Of a stretch of 64,000 bases of DNA, positions 8,855-16,646 are shown piece after piece. Below the pieces are notes generated by a model, which was not told the origin of the DNA, ran no database searches, and saw nothing but the letters and a program-made list of their open reading frames with translations. The position numbers were made by a program, and so were the translations under genes. The stretch comes from an uncultured Lachnospiraceae bacterium (lineage in GTDB: Bacteria > Bacillota > Clostridia > Lachnospirales > Lachnospiraceae). Within the stretch, counting starts at the first letter, position 1, and every line of letters starts with the position of its first letter. The stretch lies in assembly GCA_947626415.1 (NCBI GenBank), contig CANQSA010000001.1, positions 124,001 to 188,000 on the forward strand. The letters run 5' to 3'.

Positions 8855-9514
8855 TTATCCCCGGTCCCGCAGGGCAATCTTCATCGCGTTATGTTCCCGT
8901 GCGGCTTCCGCCAGATACCCAATTCCATACAGCACAATAGCCAGAACAATGGCACCGACCACATCCACGATGGAATGCTGCTTTAAAAACATGGTAGACA
9001 GTATAATCAGTACCATCAGAATCCCGGACGCCCATTTTACCGGGCTGTTTTTCTTCAGGTACTGTGTTCGCATCAGCGCCATATGTACCCCAATGGAATT
9101 AAATACGTGAATACTGGGGAACACATTCGTATTCGTATCCGCCCGGTACAGTACCCGGACAATATCCGCAAATACATTGTCATGTCCGGCCAGATCAACC
9201 CGCAGGGTTTGTCCGTTGGGCCAGATCGTACAGATCAGCAGACAGATCGTCATACCGGCAAACAGGTATTTGCACAGCCGGTAATATTCTGTCTTTGAGC
9301 GGAAAAATAAAAAGATAAATACTGCCGGCACATAAAGAAACCACAAAAGGTACGGAATGATAAAATATTCACAAAACGGGATCTTCTCATCCAGTTCCAA
9401 TACCACAGAAGTATACGGAAGCGTCCGGCTCTCCAGCCATAAAAACCACGGTATATAAATAAAGATATAGCCGACAGTCCAGATATGCCCATACTTTTTA
9501 ATCAGTGCCTTCAA
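8855..9514 (-). CDS. PAP2-like membrane phosphatase
   Basis: A membrane protein of about six segments with the later two motifs of the PAP2 phosphatase superfamily: FPSIHVFNS (about 137-145 in this numbering) and the third motif KQHSIVDVVGA with its catalytic His and Asp. The first motif (KxxxxxxRP) is not clear, which fits the branch of PAP2 proteins annotated as phosphatidic acid phosphatase or inositol-phosphoceramide-like. It may recycle lipid phosphates in the membrane. I favour a TTG start at 9514 because GAGGGG lies six bases upstream; the ATG at 9532 has no ribosome binding site. It is divergent from tRNA-Met. Confidence 0.7.
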   Translation of the reverse strand: MKALIKKYGHIWTVGYIFIYIPWFLWLESRTLPYTSVVLELDEKIPFCEYFIIPYLLWFLYVPAVFIFLFFRSKTEYYRLCKYLFAGMTICLLICTIWPNGQTLRVDLAGHDNVFADIVRVLYRADTNTNVFPSIHVFNSIGVHMALMRTQYLKKNSPVKWASGILMVLIILSTMFLKQHSIVDVVGAIVLAIVLYGIGYLAEAAREHNAMKIALRDRG

Positions 9515-9636
9515 CGGATTCCCCTCTCTCATTTTTCATACTGGTAAAACGCAAAATTACTGCTTACGACAGCCTAGTATAGCACAACTATGATTTGCCT
9601 ACAATACAAAAATATTGAAATTTTTCTAAAAAATCA

Positions 9637-9665
9637 TTGACAAAGCCGGCTTCATTGCTTATACT
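9637..9665 (+). promoter_or_regulatory. Promoter of tRNA-Met
   Basis: TTGACA (9637-9642), 17-base spacer, TATACT (9660-9665), 37 bases before the tRNA 5' end. This is a near-consensus vegetative promoter, as expected for a stable RNA gene. Confidence 0.85.
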
Positions 9666-9702
9666 ACATAAGCGGTCTGCGAAAAGATACGCAGGAACTT
9701 AT

Positions 9703-9776
9703 GGCGAGATAGCTCAGTTGGCAAGAGCACACGGTTCATACCCGTGGTGTCGAGGGTTCAAATCCCCCTCTCGCTA
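9703..9776 (+). tRNA. tRNA-Met (anticodon CAT, elongator type)
   Basis: The cloverleaf folds with acceptor GGCGAGA/TCTCGCT (one G-U pair), D arm GCTC-AGTTGGC-AAGAGC, anticodon stem CACGG/CCGTG around TTCATAC, T arm GAGGG-TTCAAAT-CCCCC and discriminator A. The anticodon is CAT. The anticodon stem lacks the GGG/CCC pairs of initiator tRNA and position 1 is paired, so it is not the initiator. The loop and stem match the Bacillus elongator tRNA-Met pattern; tRNA-Ile2 is less likely. CCA is not encoded. Confidence 0.93.
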
Positions 9777-9788
9777 CGCTGTTTTTAC

Positions 9789-9827
9789 CCGGGAATGTCT
9801 GATACGGCATTTCCGGTTTTTCTTTTT
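9789..9827 (+). terminator. Terminator of tRNA-Met
   Basis: CCGGGAATG (9789-9797) pairs with CATTTCCGG (9808-9816), one G-U pair, and is followed by TTTTTCTTTTT. It ends at the stop codon of the converging gene. Confidence 0.85.
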
Positions 9828-10566
9828 AACAGCTTAAAGTTTCCTTGATCTTAGACAAGCGATACCGGATTCGCTTTCTGGTATTTCTTAAACTCTCATG
9901 CGGCGCCGTCTTTTTTAAGTACGCTTCCGTAACATGAGTATCTGTATTTAAGACATCCCGAAAAAAGACTTCCTGTTCAATGGAAGACATTTCTTTGAGT
10001 TTTTCCATGAATTTCTTTTTAAATTCGTCATACTTCCTGATACCGTTAGGCTCAAAAAAGATCGGCATGGCAATATCCCGGATTGAAGCTCCTTCCTCGA
10101 TAAAACGGTACAGCCGGTACATTGCGGATTCATCTCTGCTCTGCACATAAGAATCTGCAGCATCAGGGACAAGGCAAGACAGAACCAGCCACGAATCCGG
10201 GCAAACAGGAACTTCATGCGCGGAAAGTTTTTTCATATGGTATTTATACCTTGACTTTGCATTGGCCAAACACTGAGCTGCCTGCAGGCCAAACTGATAT
10301 TCCAGATCCTCTTCTTTCATATCCCCTTGCGGCAGGTCGTTCAGGTCATACCGCAATACCCAGTCTGAAAATTCAAACTGCAGGATCCGGTACATATCTT
10401 CCATTTCTTCCGACTTGCAAAACCGGCAGGATTCCCACCGGATCAGACGGTCATACTGTTCCAAAAGGGCATGAATGTTTTCTCCCCTGCACGGCTCTTT
10501 CTTTAAGCGGGAAAAGGCCAGTTCCTCCTGTGCTTTTCGTATTCGTTCTTTAAGATTTTCTTCCAT
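9826..10566 (-). CDS. Hypothetical protein
   Basis: A 246-residue soluble, charged, mostly helical protein that I do not recognise. It has a cysteine pair CRFC near residue 47 and a basic C-terminal tail (NTRKRIRYRLSKIKET) that could bind nucleic acid. The segment KLKEMSSIEQEVFFRDVL followed by a basic helix loosely recalls a sigma region 4 helix-turn-helix, but this is weak. The ATG at 10566 has AGGAG nine bases upstream. It lies just after tRNA-Met on the opposite strand and before a toxin-antitoxin pair, so it may be part of an accessory patch. No function is proposed. Confidence 0.6.
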   Translation of the reverse strand: MEENLKERIRKAQEELAFSRLKKEPCRGENIHALLEQYDRLIRWESCRFCKSEEMEDMYRILQFEFSDWVLRYDLNDLPQGDMKEEDLEYQFGLQAAQCLANAKSRYKYHMKKLSAHEVPVCPDSWLVLSCLVPDAADSYVQSRDESAMYRLYRFIEEGASIRDIAMPIFFEPNGIRKYDEFKKKFMEKLKEMSSIEQEVFFRDVLNTDTHVTEAYLKKTAPHESLRNTRKRIRYRLSKIKETLSC

Positions 10567-10689
10567 GCTGAAATTCTCCTTCCATTCTCTTTAGGTATAC
10601 AACTAGCAAACCCTCATTGAATTTTGTGGGATTTCACAAAAAAATCATAATTTTTTATTTCTATATGTTTTTCTTCAGGCAAACAGACA

Positions 10690-10723
10690 AAAAAGGTGCG
10701 ACCCTGGGGGAACGCCAAGGACG
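10690..10723 (-). terminator. Second tandem terminator-like hairpin
   Basis: On the minus strand GCG-T-CCTTGG, loop CGTTCCC, CCAGGG-T-CGC (10723-10698), then ACC and TTTTTT. It lies directly downstream of the AbiEii terminator, giving two terminators in a row. Confidence 0.6.
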
Positions 10724-10756
10724 CAAAAAAGCCGATGAGATTTCTCCCATCGGCTT
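10724..10756 (-). terminator. Terminator of the toxin-antitoxin operon
   Basis: AAGCCGATG and CATCGGCTT (10756-10729 on the minus strand) form a strong stem followed by TTTTTT, 24 bases after the AbiEii-like stop codon. Confidence 0.85.
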
Positions 10757-10779
10757 ACATTTTGGCTTTTAACCTATCG

Positions 10780-11514
10780 TTACCGTTCCAAATCCTTTGG
10801 CTTCCTGTTCGGAATTTCGTCTTTGATATAGGCTTTTACGCTTTCATATACTTCATCAAATGGCGGCTTACGCACATCTCCTTCAAAACGGAATTTTTCG
10901 TATGCGTGACGCAGCGCATCCGTGTCATAAAGGAAATCGGAAAAGTTTCCGAGCGTCCTTCCGCTGTTTTTCAGCGCCCGCTGCACATCTGCATGGTCAA
11001 ATGAAAAAGCTTTGGAAAGATAGTACAGGTCTACGACGTCCTTTATCCTTCGGAAAATCTTTTCGGTAGAGATCGCCGATAACTTGTCGGCGATCATCTG
11101 GGAGGGAGCCGCGCCCCGAAACCGCAATCCTTCAACCTCATAGATTTTTGTCGGGGGAATCGGCCGGTTTACGTCGATATCCATTGTGAAGTAAATTTCA
11201 CCCGTTACGCTGTCCGTAAGTTCAAATCCTGCCGAGCGACCTTCGCCGTACATTCTGTAAAGATTTACATTCAGGTCGATTCCGCTATTCTGAAGCGCCT
11301 TTTGCAAGGATTCCGTCATCTGCTCGGCGGACGGCGGAGTATCTGTATTCCAATTTGCGTCAATATCTACGGTATGGCGTGTTTCTTCGGAATATCCCGC
11401 TTCAAGCAGGCAAGCCTTCAGCACCATGGAGCCCTTGAAGCTGATGGGGATACTGCTGTCATATATGGCTTTCATTACTTCATACATTAATTTTTCTACC
11501 GCTGTAAGCTGCAA
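10780..11514 (-). CDS. AbiEii/AbiGii-type nucleotidyltransferase toxin
   Basis: Nucleotidyltransferase-fold protein of the AbiEii family, the toxin half of type IV-like toxin-antitoxin and abortive-infection systems. The motif FKGSMVLK (Gly28-Ser29) and the metal-binding TVDIDANW (Asp50, Asp52) are present, followed by a basic helix with ADKLSA near residue 135 typical of the family. It would transfer nucleotides to an RNA target such as tRNA; the target is unknown here. GTG 11523 and TTG 11514 are both possible starts; GAGAGG lies eight bases before the TTG and abuts the GTG, so I chose TTG. The upstream Xre gene ends three bases before the longer start, so the pair is one operon. Confidence 0.85.
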   Translation of the reverse strand: MQLTAVEKLMYEVMKAIYDSSIPISFKGSMVLKACLLEAGYSEETRHTVDIDANWNTDTPPSAEQMTESLQKALQNSGIDLNVNLYRMYGEGRSAGFELTDSVTGEIYFTMDIDVNRPIPPTKIYEVEGLRFRGAAPSQMIADKLSAISTEKIFRRIKDVVDLYYLSKAFSFDHADVQRALKNSGRTLGNFSDFLYDTDALRHAYEKFRFEGDVRKPPFDEVYESVKAYIKDEIPNRKPKDLER

Positions 11515-11526
11515 AAAAATCACCTC

Positions 11527-12177
11527 TCAATCATCATAATACGCAATGGCTTCATTTGCCAGCTTTTCAAACCGTTCCTGATATTCGGGAGAGATGGAAA
11601 GCCCGTCAAAGTTTTCTCCGCTGCGGTAATAATACTTACTGACGGCCTCTGTGATTCCCTGCATATCGAGGATGGATTCATTAGCGAAAGAATCTGCCAG
11701 CGTTCGGTTCAAATCGGTATATAAAAGCCCGTTTCTTTCCTCTACGCTGTAAGGACTGACCCGGTTTCCGAGCAGAACGACGCCGTTAAAACGTGTGACG
11801 GAATCCTCCCCGTAAACCCATACGATATATTCATCGCTTCGCCCGCCGAATAACCCCTGGCACATCAAAGCCTCGTCCAAGGCGAAAACAACCGGCTCTC
11901 CGATGCATTCCCGAACGGCTCTCAACCAAAGCGCAGCTCCCGTATAATCGCACCGCCTGGGGAGATCGCTCTTTTGCGGACTGTACTTCGGCAGCGTTGC
12001 CGTTCTTCGGTTGACAAGATCGCCTTGAATACGCTCTTCTAACAGACTTACTACATATTCCGGCGGCTTACGCAGTCCGGTTTCCCAATTTTGAACGGTA
12101 CGGAATGGAATATGATACCGTGCGGCAAATTCGCTCTGCGTATCTCCAAGCTTCGTTCTCATTTCACGAATGGTCAT
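11527..12177 (-). CDS. Xre-type HTH antitoxin / operon repressor
   Basis: A 216-residue protein with an N-terminal Cro/C1-type helix-turn-helix (residues 5-45, with GDTQSEFAARYHIPFRTVQN and WETGLRKPP). A C-terminal domain of about 150 residues follows that I do not recognise. It precedes the AbiEii-like toxin and is probably its antitoxin and repressor. The longest ORF starts with a TTG inside the -35 box and cannot be translated; ATG 12177 has GAGGTG six bases upstream and is preferred. A perfect 19-base palindrome in its promoter is the likely operator. HTH antitoxins of AbiE systems are usually AbiEi; this Xre pairing is a variant. Confidence 0.8.
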   Translation of the reverse strand: MTIREMRTKLGDTQSEFAARYHIPFRTVQNWETGLRKPPEYVVSLLEERIQGDLVNRRTATLPKYSPQKSDLPRRCDYTGAALWLRAVRECIGEPVVFALDEALMCQGLFGGRSDEYIVWVYGEDSVTRFNGVVLLGNRVSPYSVEERNGLLYTDLNRTLADSFANESILDMQGITEAVSKYYYRSGENFDGLSISPEYQERFEKLANEAIAYYDD

Positions 12178-12196
12178 CCTCATCACCTCGCTCTCT

Positions 12197-12225
12197 ATTA
12201 TACACTCAATGAGTGTATTTGTCAA
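12197..12225 (-). promoter_or_regulatory. Consensus promoter of the Xre/AbiEii operon
   Basis: Minus strand TTGACA (12225-12220), 17-base spacer, TATAAT (12202-12197): a full consensus in both boxes. The spacer is almost filled by a palindrome, so the promoter should be strong when not repressed. Confidence 0.9.
12200..12218. promoter_or_regulatory. Palindromic operator in the toxin-antitoxin promoter
   Basis: ATACACTCA-A-TGAGTGTAT is a perfect inverted repeat with nine-base arms and one central base. It lies between the -35 and -10 boxes and overlaps the -10. This is the expected place for autorepression by the Xre protein encoded next to it. Binding is inferred. Confidence 0.75.
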
Positions 12226-12249
12226 TAGTGTTTGCAGAATCTTCCGATT

Positions 12250-12549
12250 TTATTCGGATTGTCGGGGTATTCTGACAACTATCTGGGCGCTGAGGATTTG
12301 GTTGCAGGCATTTCTGATTTTAAAAATTCGCCCAACCAGCGCCATCTGGTCTCGTGCTTTGACCGCTTCGGTCACGCCCTCACGTTCTGCCATCTGTTTC
12401 ATCAGCCGGGAAAACAGTTCCTCCGCCTGCCGGTCGATGCCGGCAAGGGTGCAGTTCATCTTGCCGTCAGTGAGCAGGCTGTAATACAAAATACGGTGAT
12501 GCTCTTTCAATTTTTGAATTTGGGCATAAAAAGGCAACACAGAAAGCAT
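12250..12549 (-). pseudogene. TnpV-like transposon protein, truncated remnant
   Basis: The 99-residue frame contains the core of the TnpV family found on Tn4451-like and related clostridial transposons: LKEHHRILYYSLLTDGKMN, IDRQAEELFSRL, and MAEREGVTEAVKARDQMALV with a following RIFKIRNACNQI. The usual N-terminal 30 to 40 residues are missing and replaced by an unrelated start, and no ribosome binding site is evident. No transposase or recombinase is present nearby. I read it as a relic of a mobile element that lies beside the toxin-antitoxin pair. Confidence 0.65.
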
Positions 12550-12880
12550 TTCTGCTCTCTGTGCCGCCTTTTGCCTGCTGACGCCTATTCAGTTGAGTTT
12601 GAATGACGTTTCAAATTACTGCCCTATGTGGCGTTGGCATTGGGTGTCACACCTTTTAAAACAATATGGTTATATAACTAATCATCCATATAGTATCTGT
12701 ATTGTAACAAGTTTCATTTTTGAAAAGCTATTTATTTTTTTGAATGTAAATCTCTTTCAAATCCTCGATGGCGAGAACAGGATCCATTGTGTGGAAAATC
12801 ATATAGTTTCGTTTCATTGTCTCAACAGGCGCTTGTTTGTAGATATTTCATCCAAAACCATTTACGTCGCCGTCTGCTCT
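12550..12880. other. AT-rich gap without a recognisable gene
   Basis: These 331 bases have visibly lower GC content than the surroundings. Short open frames exist on both strands, including one of 29 codons on the minus strand ending near 12739, but none has a ribosome binding site or a recognisable product. It probably belongs to the same decayed mobile element as the TnpV fragment. Confidence 0.5.
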
Positions 12881-14257
12881 CTATTGCTGATCTAAATTGC
12901 TGTCCATTTCTGCAATCCCATACCCGATTGAAACCTTTTTCCCGGTATAGAGGATCCGGAAATTACTGATGATCCGGTTTGCCACCATATCTCCGTTTAC
13001 GCTGCTCGCATCCATCAGGATCACAATAATCTGCCTGCTGGAATACCGGGTTGAGATATCCGAGCGGCGCAGCGACGTATAAATGGATTTTTCCAGCATA
13101 TCCATCGCGTACTCGGTTTCGGTTGCGTCCGGCTGCATGTTTTCATTTTCATAAAGGGTAAACAGCAGTATCTGCACATCTCGTTTACTTCTGTCAATAA
13201 ACCGGCTGATAAAATTATAAACATGATGGAAGCTGTCAAATTCCAGATGGTACGAGCCTGTCCCGATATCTGCCCGGCGCATCAGATTCTTTAAATATTT
13301 CAGATCTACGGTCCGTTCTCTCCGCTTACTCTCCTCCTCCATCTTGTCTCTGAAAAAGTGATACGACTTTTTCCCGTTCTGCTTCACATAATAAAGCGCT
13401 TTATCGGCGGCGTTATAGAGTTTGGAGAATTCAACGCCGTCCTCCGGTGCTTTCGCGATCCCGATCGATACGGAAGTGTTGGTTTCATAATGATTCTCTT
13501 CGATCTTTCTGCACATATCCTGAATCATATCGTTCGCCCGGCGGCTCAGTTCCTCCTTGGAAGTCGCGTCTCGGACAAATAAGATAAATTCATCGCCGCC
13601 GATCCTGCACAGGATATCGCCGTCCAGCGCAAAATCTCGCATGGTATCCGCAAACATCCGCAGCGTTTTATCTCCGGCGATATGTCCGTAATTGTCGTTG
13701 ATCAGTTTAAAATTATCCATATCCATCATCAGCATCGCACCGGGAACACCGCTTTCAAGCATTTTATTCACTGCCTCTTCCGTATAGCTCCGGTTCCACA
13801 GACCTGTCAGAACATCCTGGCTGGATTTGCTCTTGATATCCGACACTTCCCGGATCTTCTGCTCCAGCCGGTCGGCCAGACTGCGGCGCAGATCCTCCAG
13901 TTCCAGGGCTCTTCCGATCCTTGAAAGCATAACGGCGGGAACAAACGGTTTTGCGATGAAATCAATCGCGCCCTCTTTAAAGCAGCGGGATTCAATTTCG
14001 GAATCGTTGTCTCCCGTCAGAAAGATCACAGGGATATTGCTGCAGGGTTCCATGGTACGGATCCGCTTCATTACTTCAAATCCGTCCATTTCCGGCATAT
14101 TGATATCCAGCAGGATCATGTCACAAGTCCCGTTTTCCAGATAAGAGATTGCCTGCACCCCTTTTTTCACAAGAACGACCTTATACTCCTGGCCCAGAAT
14201 CCGTTTCATGGTTGCCAGGTTCATATTATCGTCGTCCACTACAAGTATTGTTTTCAT
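12881..14257 (-). CDS. Response regulator with GGDEF diguanylate cyclase domain
   Basis: A receiver domain (1-120: VVDDDN, LLDINMPEMDG with the phospho-acceptor Asp, FLTG, and AKPF) is followed by a GGDEF domain (about 150-305) with an intact GGDEF in CRIGGDEFILF. It should make cyclic di-GMP from GTP under control of phosphorylation. The usual inhibitory RxxD site five residues before GGDEF reads LDGD, so product inhibition is probably lost. A C-terminal region (about 320-458) resembles a second, degenerate GGDEF domain: the motif position reads YSSRQI and ends in VSIGYGIAEMD. AAGGAG lies upstream of ATG 14257. No kinase is adjacent; the STAS-kinase gene follows upstream. Confidence 0.88.
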   Translation of the reverse strand: MKTILVVDDDNMNLATMKRILGQEYKVVLVKKGVQAISYLENGTCDMILLDINMPEMDGFEVMKRIRTMEPCSNIPVIFLTGDNDSEIESRCFKEGAIDFIAKPFVPAVMLSRIGRALELEDLRRSLADRLEQKIREVSDIKSKSSQDVLTGLWNRSYTEEAVNKMLESGVPGAMLMMDMDNFKLINDNYGHIAGDKTLRMFADTMRDFALDGDILCRIGGDEFILFVRDATSKEELSRRANDMIQDMCRKIEENHYETNTSVSIGIAKAPEDGVEFSKLYNAADKALYYVKQNGKKSYHFFRDKMEEESKRRERTVDLKYLKNLMRRADIGTGSYHLEFDSFHHVYNFISRFIDRSKRDVQILLFTLYENENMQPDATETEYAMDMLEKSIYTSLRRSDISTRYSSRQIIVILMDASSVNGDMVANRIISNFRILYTGKKVSIGYGIAEMDSNLDQQ

Positions 14258-14414
14258 ACGCTTCTCCTTTATGTTTAGTTATTTTTAACAAATCCGTTTT
14301 CCACGCGTTCCGCGGAGCTTTTCAGGGCATGCACCTTGATCCGATATCCCGCGACATCCCGCTTTTCAAACAGTCCCTATTGAAACCGGCCTGCCCGACC
14401 CGGCTTTCCTATTC

Positions 14415-15593
14415 CTACATGACCGTCAGCGCTTCCGCAATGACCTTGGCATTCTGCAGTACGCCTTCCCGCAAAAGCAGCAGAGCGTGCTGGTACAGCG
14501 GTTCCGGATCTGCCTTTCCGTTGCTGGCCAAAAGGACCGCGTAAGCACCGCGCAGCAGAGCAAACGCCTCAACTCCCTTCAGCGCTGTCTCAAAATCACT
14601 TTCAGATAAATCCTTAAAATATAATTTCATGAAGCGGTCAAGGACTTTCCCACAAAGCGCGTTGTCCAGTCCCACATAACGTTCCGCTTTCCCCTGTTTG
14701 ATCAGGTGTGTATAGGCAAAATAGATATTCGCGATATCATAAATGGGATGTCCGCGCATGATCTCATCCATATCGATCAGCAAAAGTTCCCCGTCCTGAA
14801 GCATGATATTCTTCGTATGGAGATCGCCGTGTATCATCGTCTGCCGTCTGGGTACGGAATCGAGGATCTGCTTCAAAGTCTCCCATTCTGTTTCCGTCAG
14901 TCTCCCCTGTATCTTTCCCAAAACTTCCCGGTAGATGTCATTGATCTGCGGACAGTCAATATCGCTGAAGTCCGTGGAATGAACCAGACGGACCAGGTCC
15001 GCATACTTCTGCAGATATTCGTCAAATTTCTCGGGTTCGCTCACGATTCGGTTTGCCAGCATATCTGATTTCAGCATCTCCATAACTACGCCGTACCTGC
15101 CGTTACATTTGACGATATCAAAGGAAATCGCAGTCGGGATCCCCTTTTGAAATGCTTGCTTGGCATAGGAGATCTCCTTCCGGATCCGTTCCAGTCCCGC
15201 GGATTTATAGATTTTTACAATGGTGTCGGCATCCAACCGATAGACTATGCCAAACCCGCCTTCACCGATCACTTCGCAGCCTTCCACAGAGATCTCGCGA
15301 AACGCTTTTTGTACCTCGATGATCTCGGAAAATCCGGTAACCTGAAAGATCTCGTATACTTCCGAAGATACATTGATAACTTTGGAATCCGCTGTCTTCT
15401 TTTTTAACTTCAGAATAACACGCAGGCCCGCGCTGGAGATATATTCCAGTCCGGCGGCGTCCAGAATGACGCTCTCCGCCTGATTGTCTTCGATCAGAGC
15501 AAACAGCTCCCGCTCAAATTCCGCCGCGTTGTCCGAACCGATCCTGCCGCTTAATTGTACGGTAAGCGAACCGTTTTCCAATTGATACTGCAT
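14415..15593 (-). CDS. STAS domain fused to aminoglycoside phosphotransferase-like kinase
   Basis: Residues 1-100 form a STAS (anti-sigma antagonist-like) domain: LSGRIGSDNAAEFERELF and LDAAGLEYISSAGLRVIL, where the Ser of SSAGL is the usual phosphorylation site. From about 105 a protein-kinase-like fold follows: the nucleotide loop GEGGFGIVYRL, Lys in TIVKIYKS, catalytic loop MIHGDLHTKNIML and metal site LLIDMDEIMRG. This kinase type resembles the TIGR02172 / APH family. The substrate could be the protein's own STAS domain or a small molecule; both are inference. It lies 158 bases before the GGDEF regulator. AAGGAG precedes the ATG. Confidence 0.85.
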   Translation of the reverse strand: MQYQLENGSLTVQLSGRIGSDNAAEFERELFALIEDNQAESVILDAAGLEYISSAGLRVILKLKKKTADSKVINVSSEVYEIFQVTGFSEIIEVQKAFREISVEGCEVIGEGGFGIVYRLDADTIVKIYKSAGLERIRKEISYAKQAFQKGIPTAISFDIVKCNGRYGVVMEMLKSDMLANRIVSEPEKFDEYLQKYADLVRLVHSTDFSDIDCPQINDIYREVLGKIQGRLTETEWETLKQILDSVPRRQTMIHGDLHTKNIMLQDGELLLIDMDEIMRGHPIYDIANIYFAYTHLIKQGKAERYVGLDNALCGKVLDRFMKLYFKDLSESDFETALKGVEAFALLRGAYAVLLASNGKADPEPLYQHALLLLREGVLQNAKVIAEALTVM

Positions 15594-15607
15594 ACTTTTT
15601 TACTCCT

Positions 15608-16438
15608 TTACTCTAAAAATTTATCCCGCAGGGTTTTCAGATCCGTATCCGATAATCCCAGCTGATTTTTCAGATAATCCTGCATCAAACCGTATTTCTC
15701 TTCCACACTGTCAACCGCCATGTTCAAAAATTCCTCATATACGGCTGCGATCACGCCTAAATATTCCTTTTTTTCCGCTTCGTCCAGGTCTAATGTTTCC
15801 ACTTTCTTCTCCGTCTCCGCGATCAGTTCCTGATAGGACTCATTTGTCAAAAGATAATCCTGTTTGATCGTTTCCTCGTCGGCACCCAGCGCGTAAAGCA
15901 GCAGGACTGCCGCCATTCCGGCCCTGTCTTTTCCCTGTGTACAGTGCCACAGAACCGAACCGCCGTCCTCCAGTTTCAGCAGCGTATCAAAGAACTGCGT
16001 ATATGCCTTCTGCCCCTCTTCCGTCAGAAGCATCTTCTGATAGATGCCGGTAAGTCCCTTATGCTTGGCAAGTACGAGATAGGTATCCTCTCTGTCTCCG
16101 CCTTCCTTCATCGCGTCCCGGATGGCCGCCATGGTTTCCTCGTCATATAAAGCCGAAGCAAATACGGGGAGCGACAGATTTTCCGCGCCCGGGACTTCCC
16201 GATCCGGCTGTGCTTCCCGTTCTGAATCCATACGGAAATCAAATATGTACTTCAAATTGTATTTTTCCGAAAGGGTTTTCGCGCCTGCCTCAGTCAGAGT
16301 AGAAAGCGCGGCGCTCCGCAGAAGCACCCCATCCTTAATCTTCCGCCCGTCCGCGCAGATATAACCGCCCAGCTGCCGGGCATTCTCTACCCCGTCTATT
16401 TCAATTCCCTGCGTTTTCAATGAAATCTCCTGCGTCAC
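15608..16438 (-). CDS. Tyrosine-protein phosphatase (DSP-like)
   Basis: The signature HCTQGKDRAG is the Cys-x5-Arg loop of the bacterial tyrosine phosphatase family that also acts on phosphoinositides. NARQLGGY and LLRSAALS near the start and DFRMDSERE are typical of this family. The frame can be extended to 16609, but a good promoter (16521-16549) lies inside the extension. A GTG at 16438 has AGGAGG eight bases upstream, so I chose that start. The Thr/Gln-rich stretch just before the GTG looks like the linker of secreted relatives, but no signal peptide is visible in any frame. It is divergent from tspO. Confidence 0.8.
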   Translation of the reverse strand: MTQEISLKTQGIEIDGVENARQLGGYICADGRKIKDGVLLRSAALSTLTEAGAKTLSEKYNLKYIFDFRMDSEREAQPDREVPGAENLSLPVFASALYDEETMAAIRDAMKEGGDREDTYLVLAKHKGLTGIYQKMLLTEEGQKAYTQFFDTLLKLEDGGSVLWHCTQGKDRAGMAAVLLLYALGADEETIKQDYLLTNESYQELIAETEKKVETLDLDEAEKKEYLGVIAAVYEEFLNMAVDSVEEKYGLMQDYLKNQLGLSDTDLKTLRDKFLE

Positions 16439-16520
16439 AGTTGTCGCCTCCTGTGTTTCCTGCTGGGTTTTGATTTCGGCAGTTGTTGTGCCGGAACCGG
16501 TTTCTGTTGATTCTGCCTGT

Positions 16521-16549
16521 ATTATATTATTTTTACGGTCGGTTTTCAA
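16521..16549 (-). promoter_or_regulatory. Promoter of the tyrosine phosphatase gene
   Basis: Minus strand TTGAAA (16549-16544), 17-base spacer, TATAAT (16526-16521). It lies inside the upstream extension of the open frame and therefore argues for the downstream GTG start. Confidence 0.65.
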
Positions 16550-16646
16550 TAAAATGACGTGAACGGCATATTTTAAACGCAAATAGCATATCCCCTGTTT
16601 TTCTTTCATATAGTATTCCAGAAAACTTTTCCGGAGACTTCCCTAT

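Noticed and set aside
9703..9776. tRNA-Met as attachment site of an integrated element
   Set aside because: I saw no repeat of the tRNA 3' end in the following 3 kb and no integrase gene.
10698..10756. Plus-strand sequence GGACGCAAAAAAGCC followed by a stem, resembling the end of a cyclic di-GMP-I riboswitch
   Set aside because: The other conserved half (CAGGGCAAACC) is missing, no plus-strand gene follows, and both stems are better explained as tandem minus-strand terminators.
12178..12225. TTG start for the Xre antitoxin at 12225
   Set aside because: It lies inside the -35 box, upstream of the transcription start.
12593..12895. 100-codon plus-strand frame in the AT-rich gap
   Set aside because: No ribosome binding site and low-complexity composition; no resemblance to a known protein.
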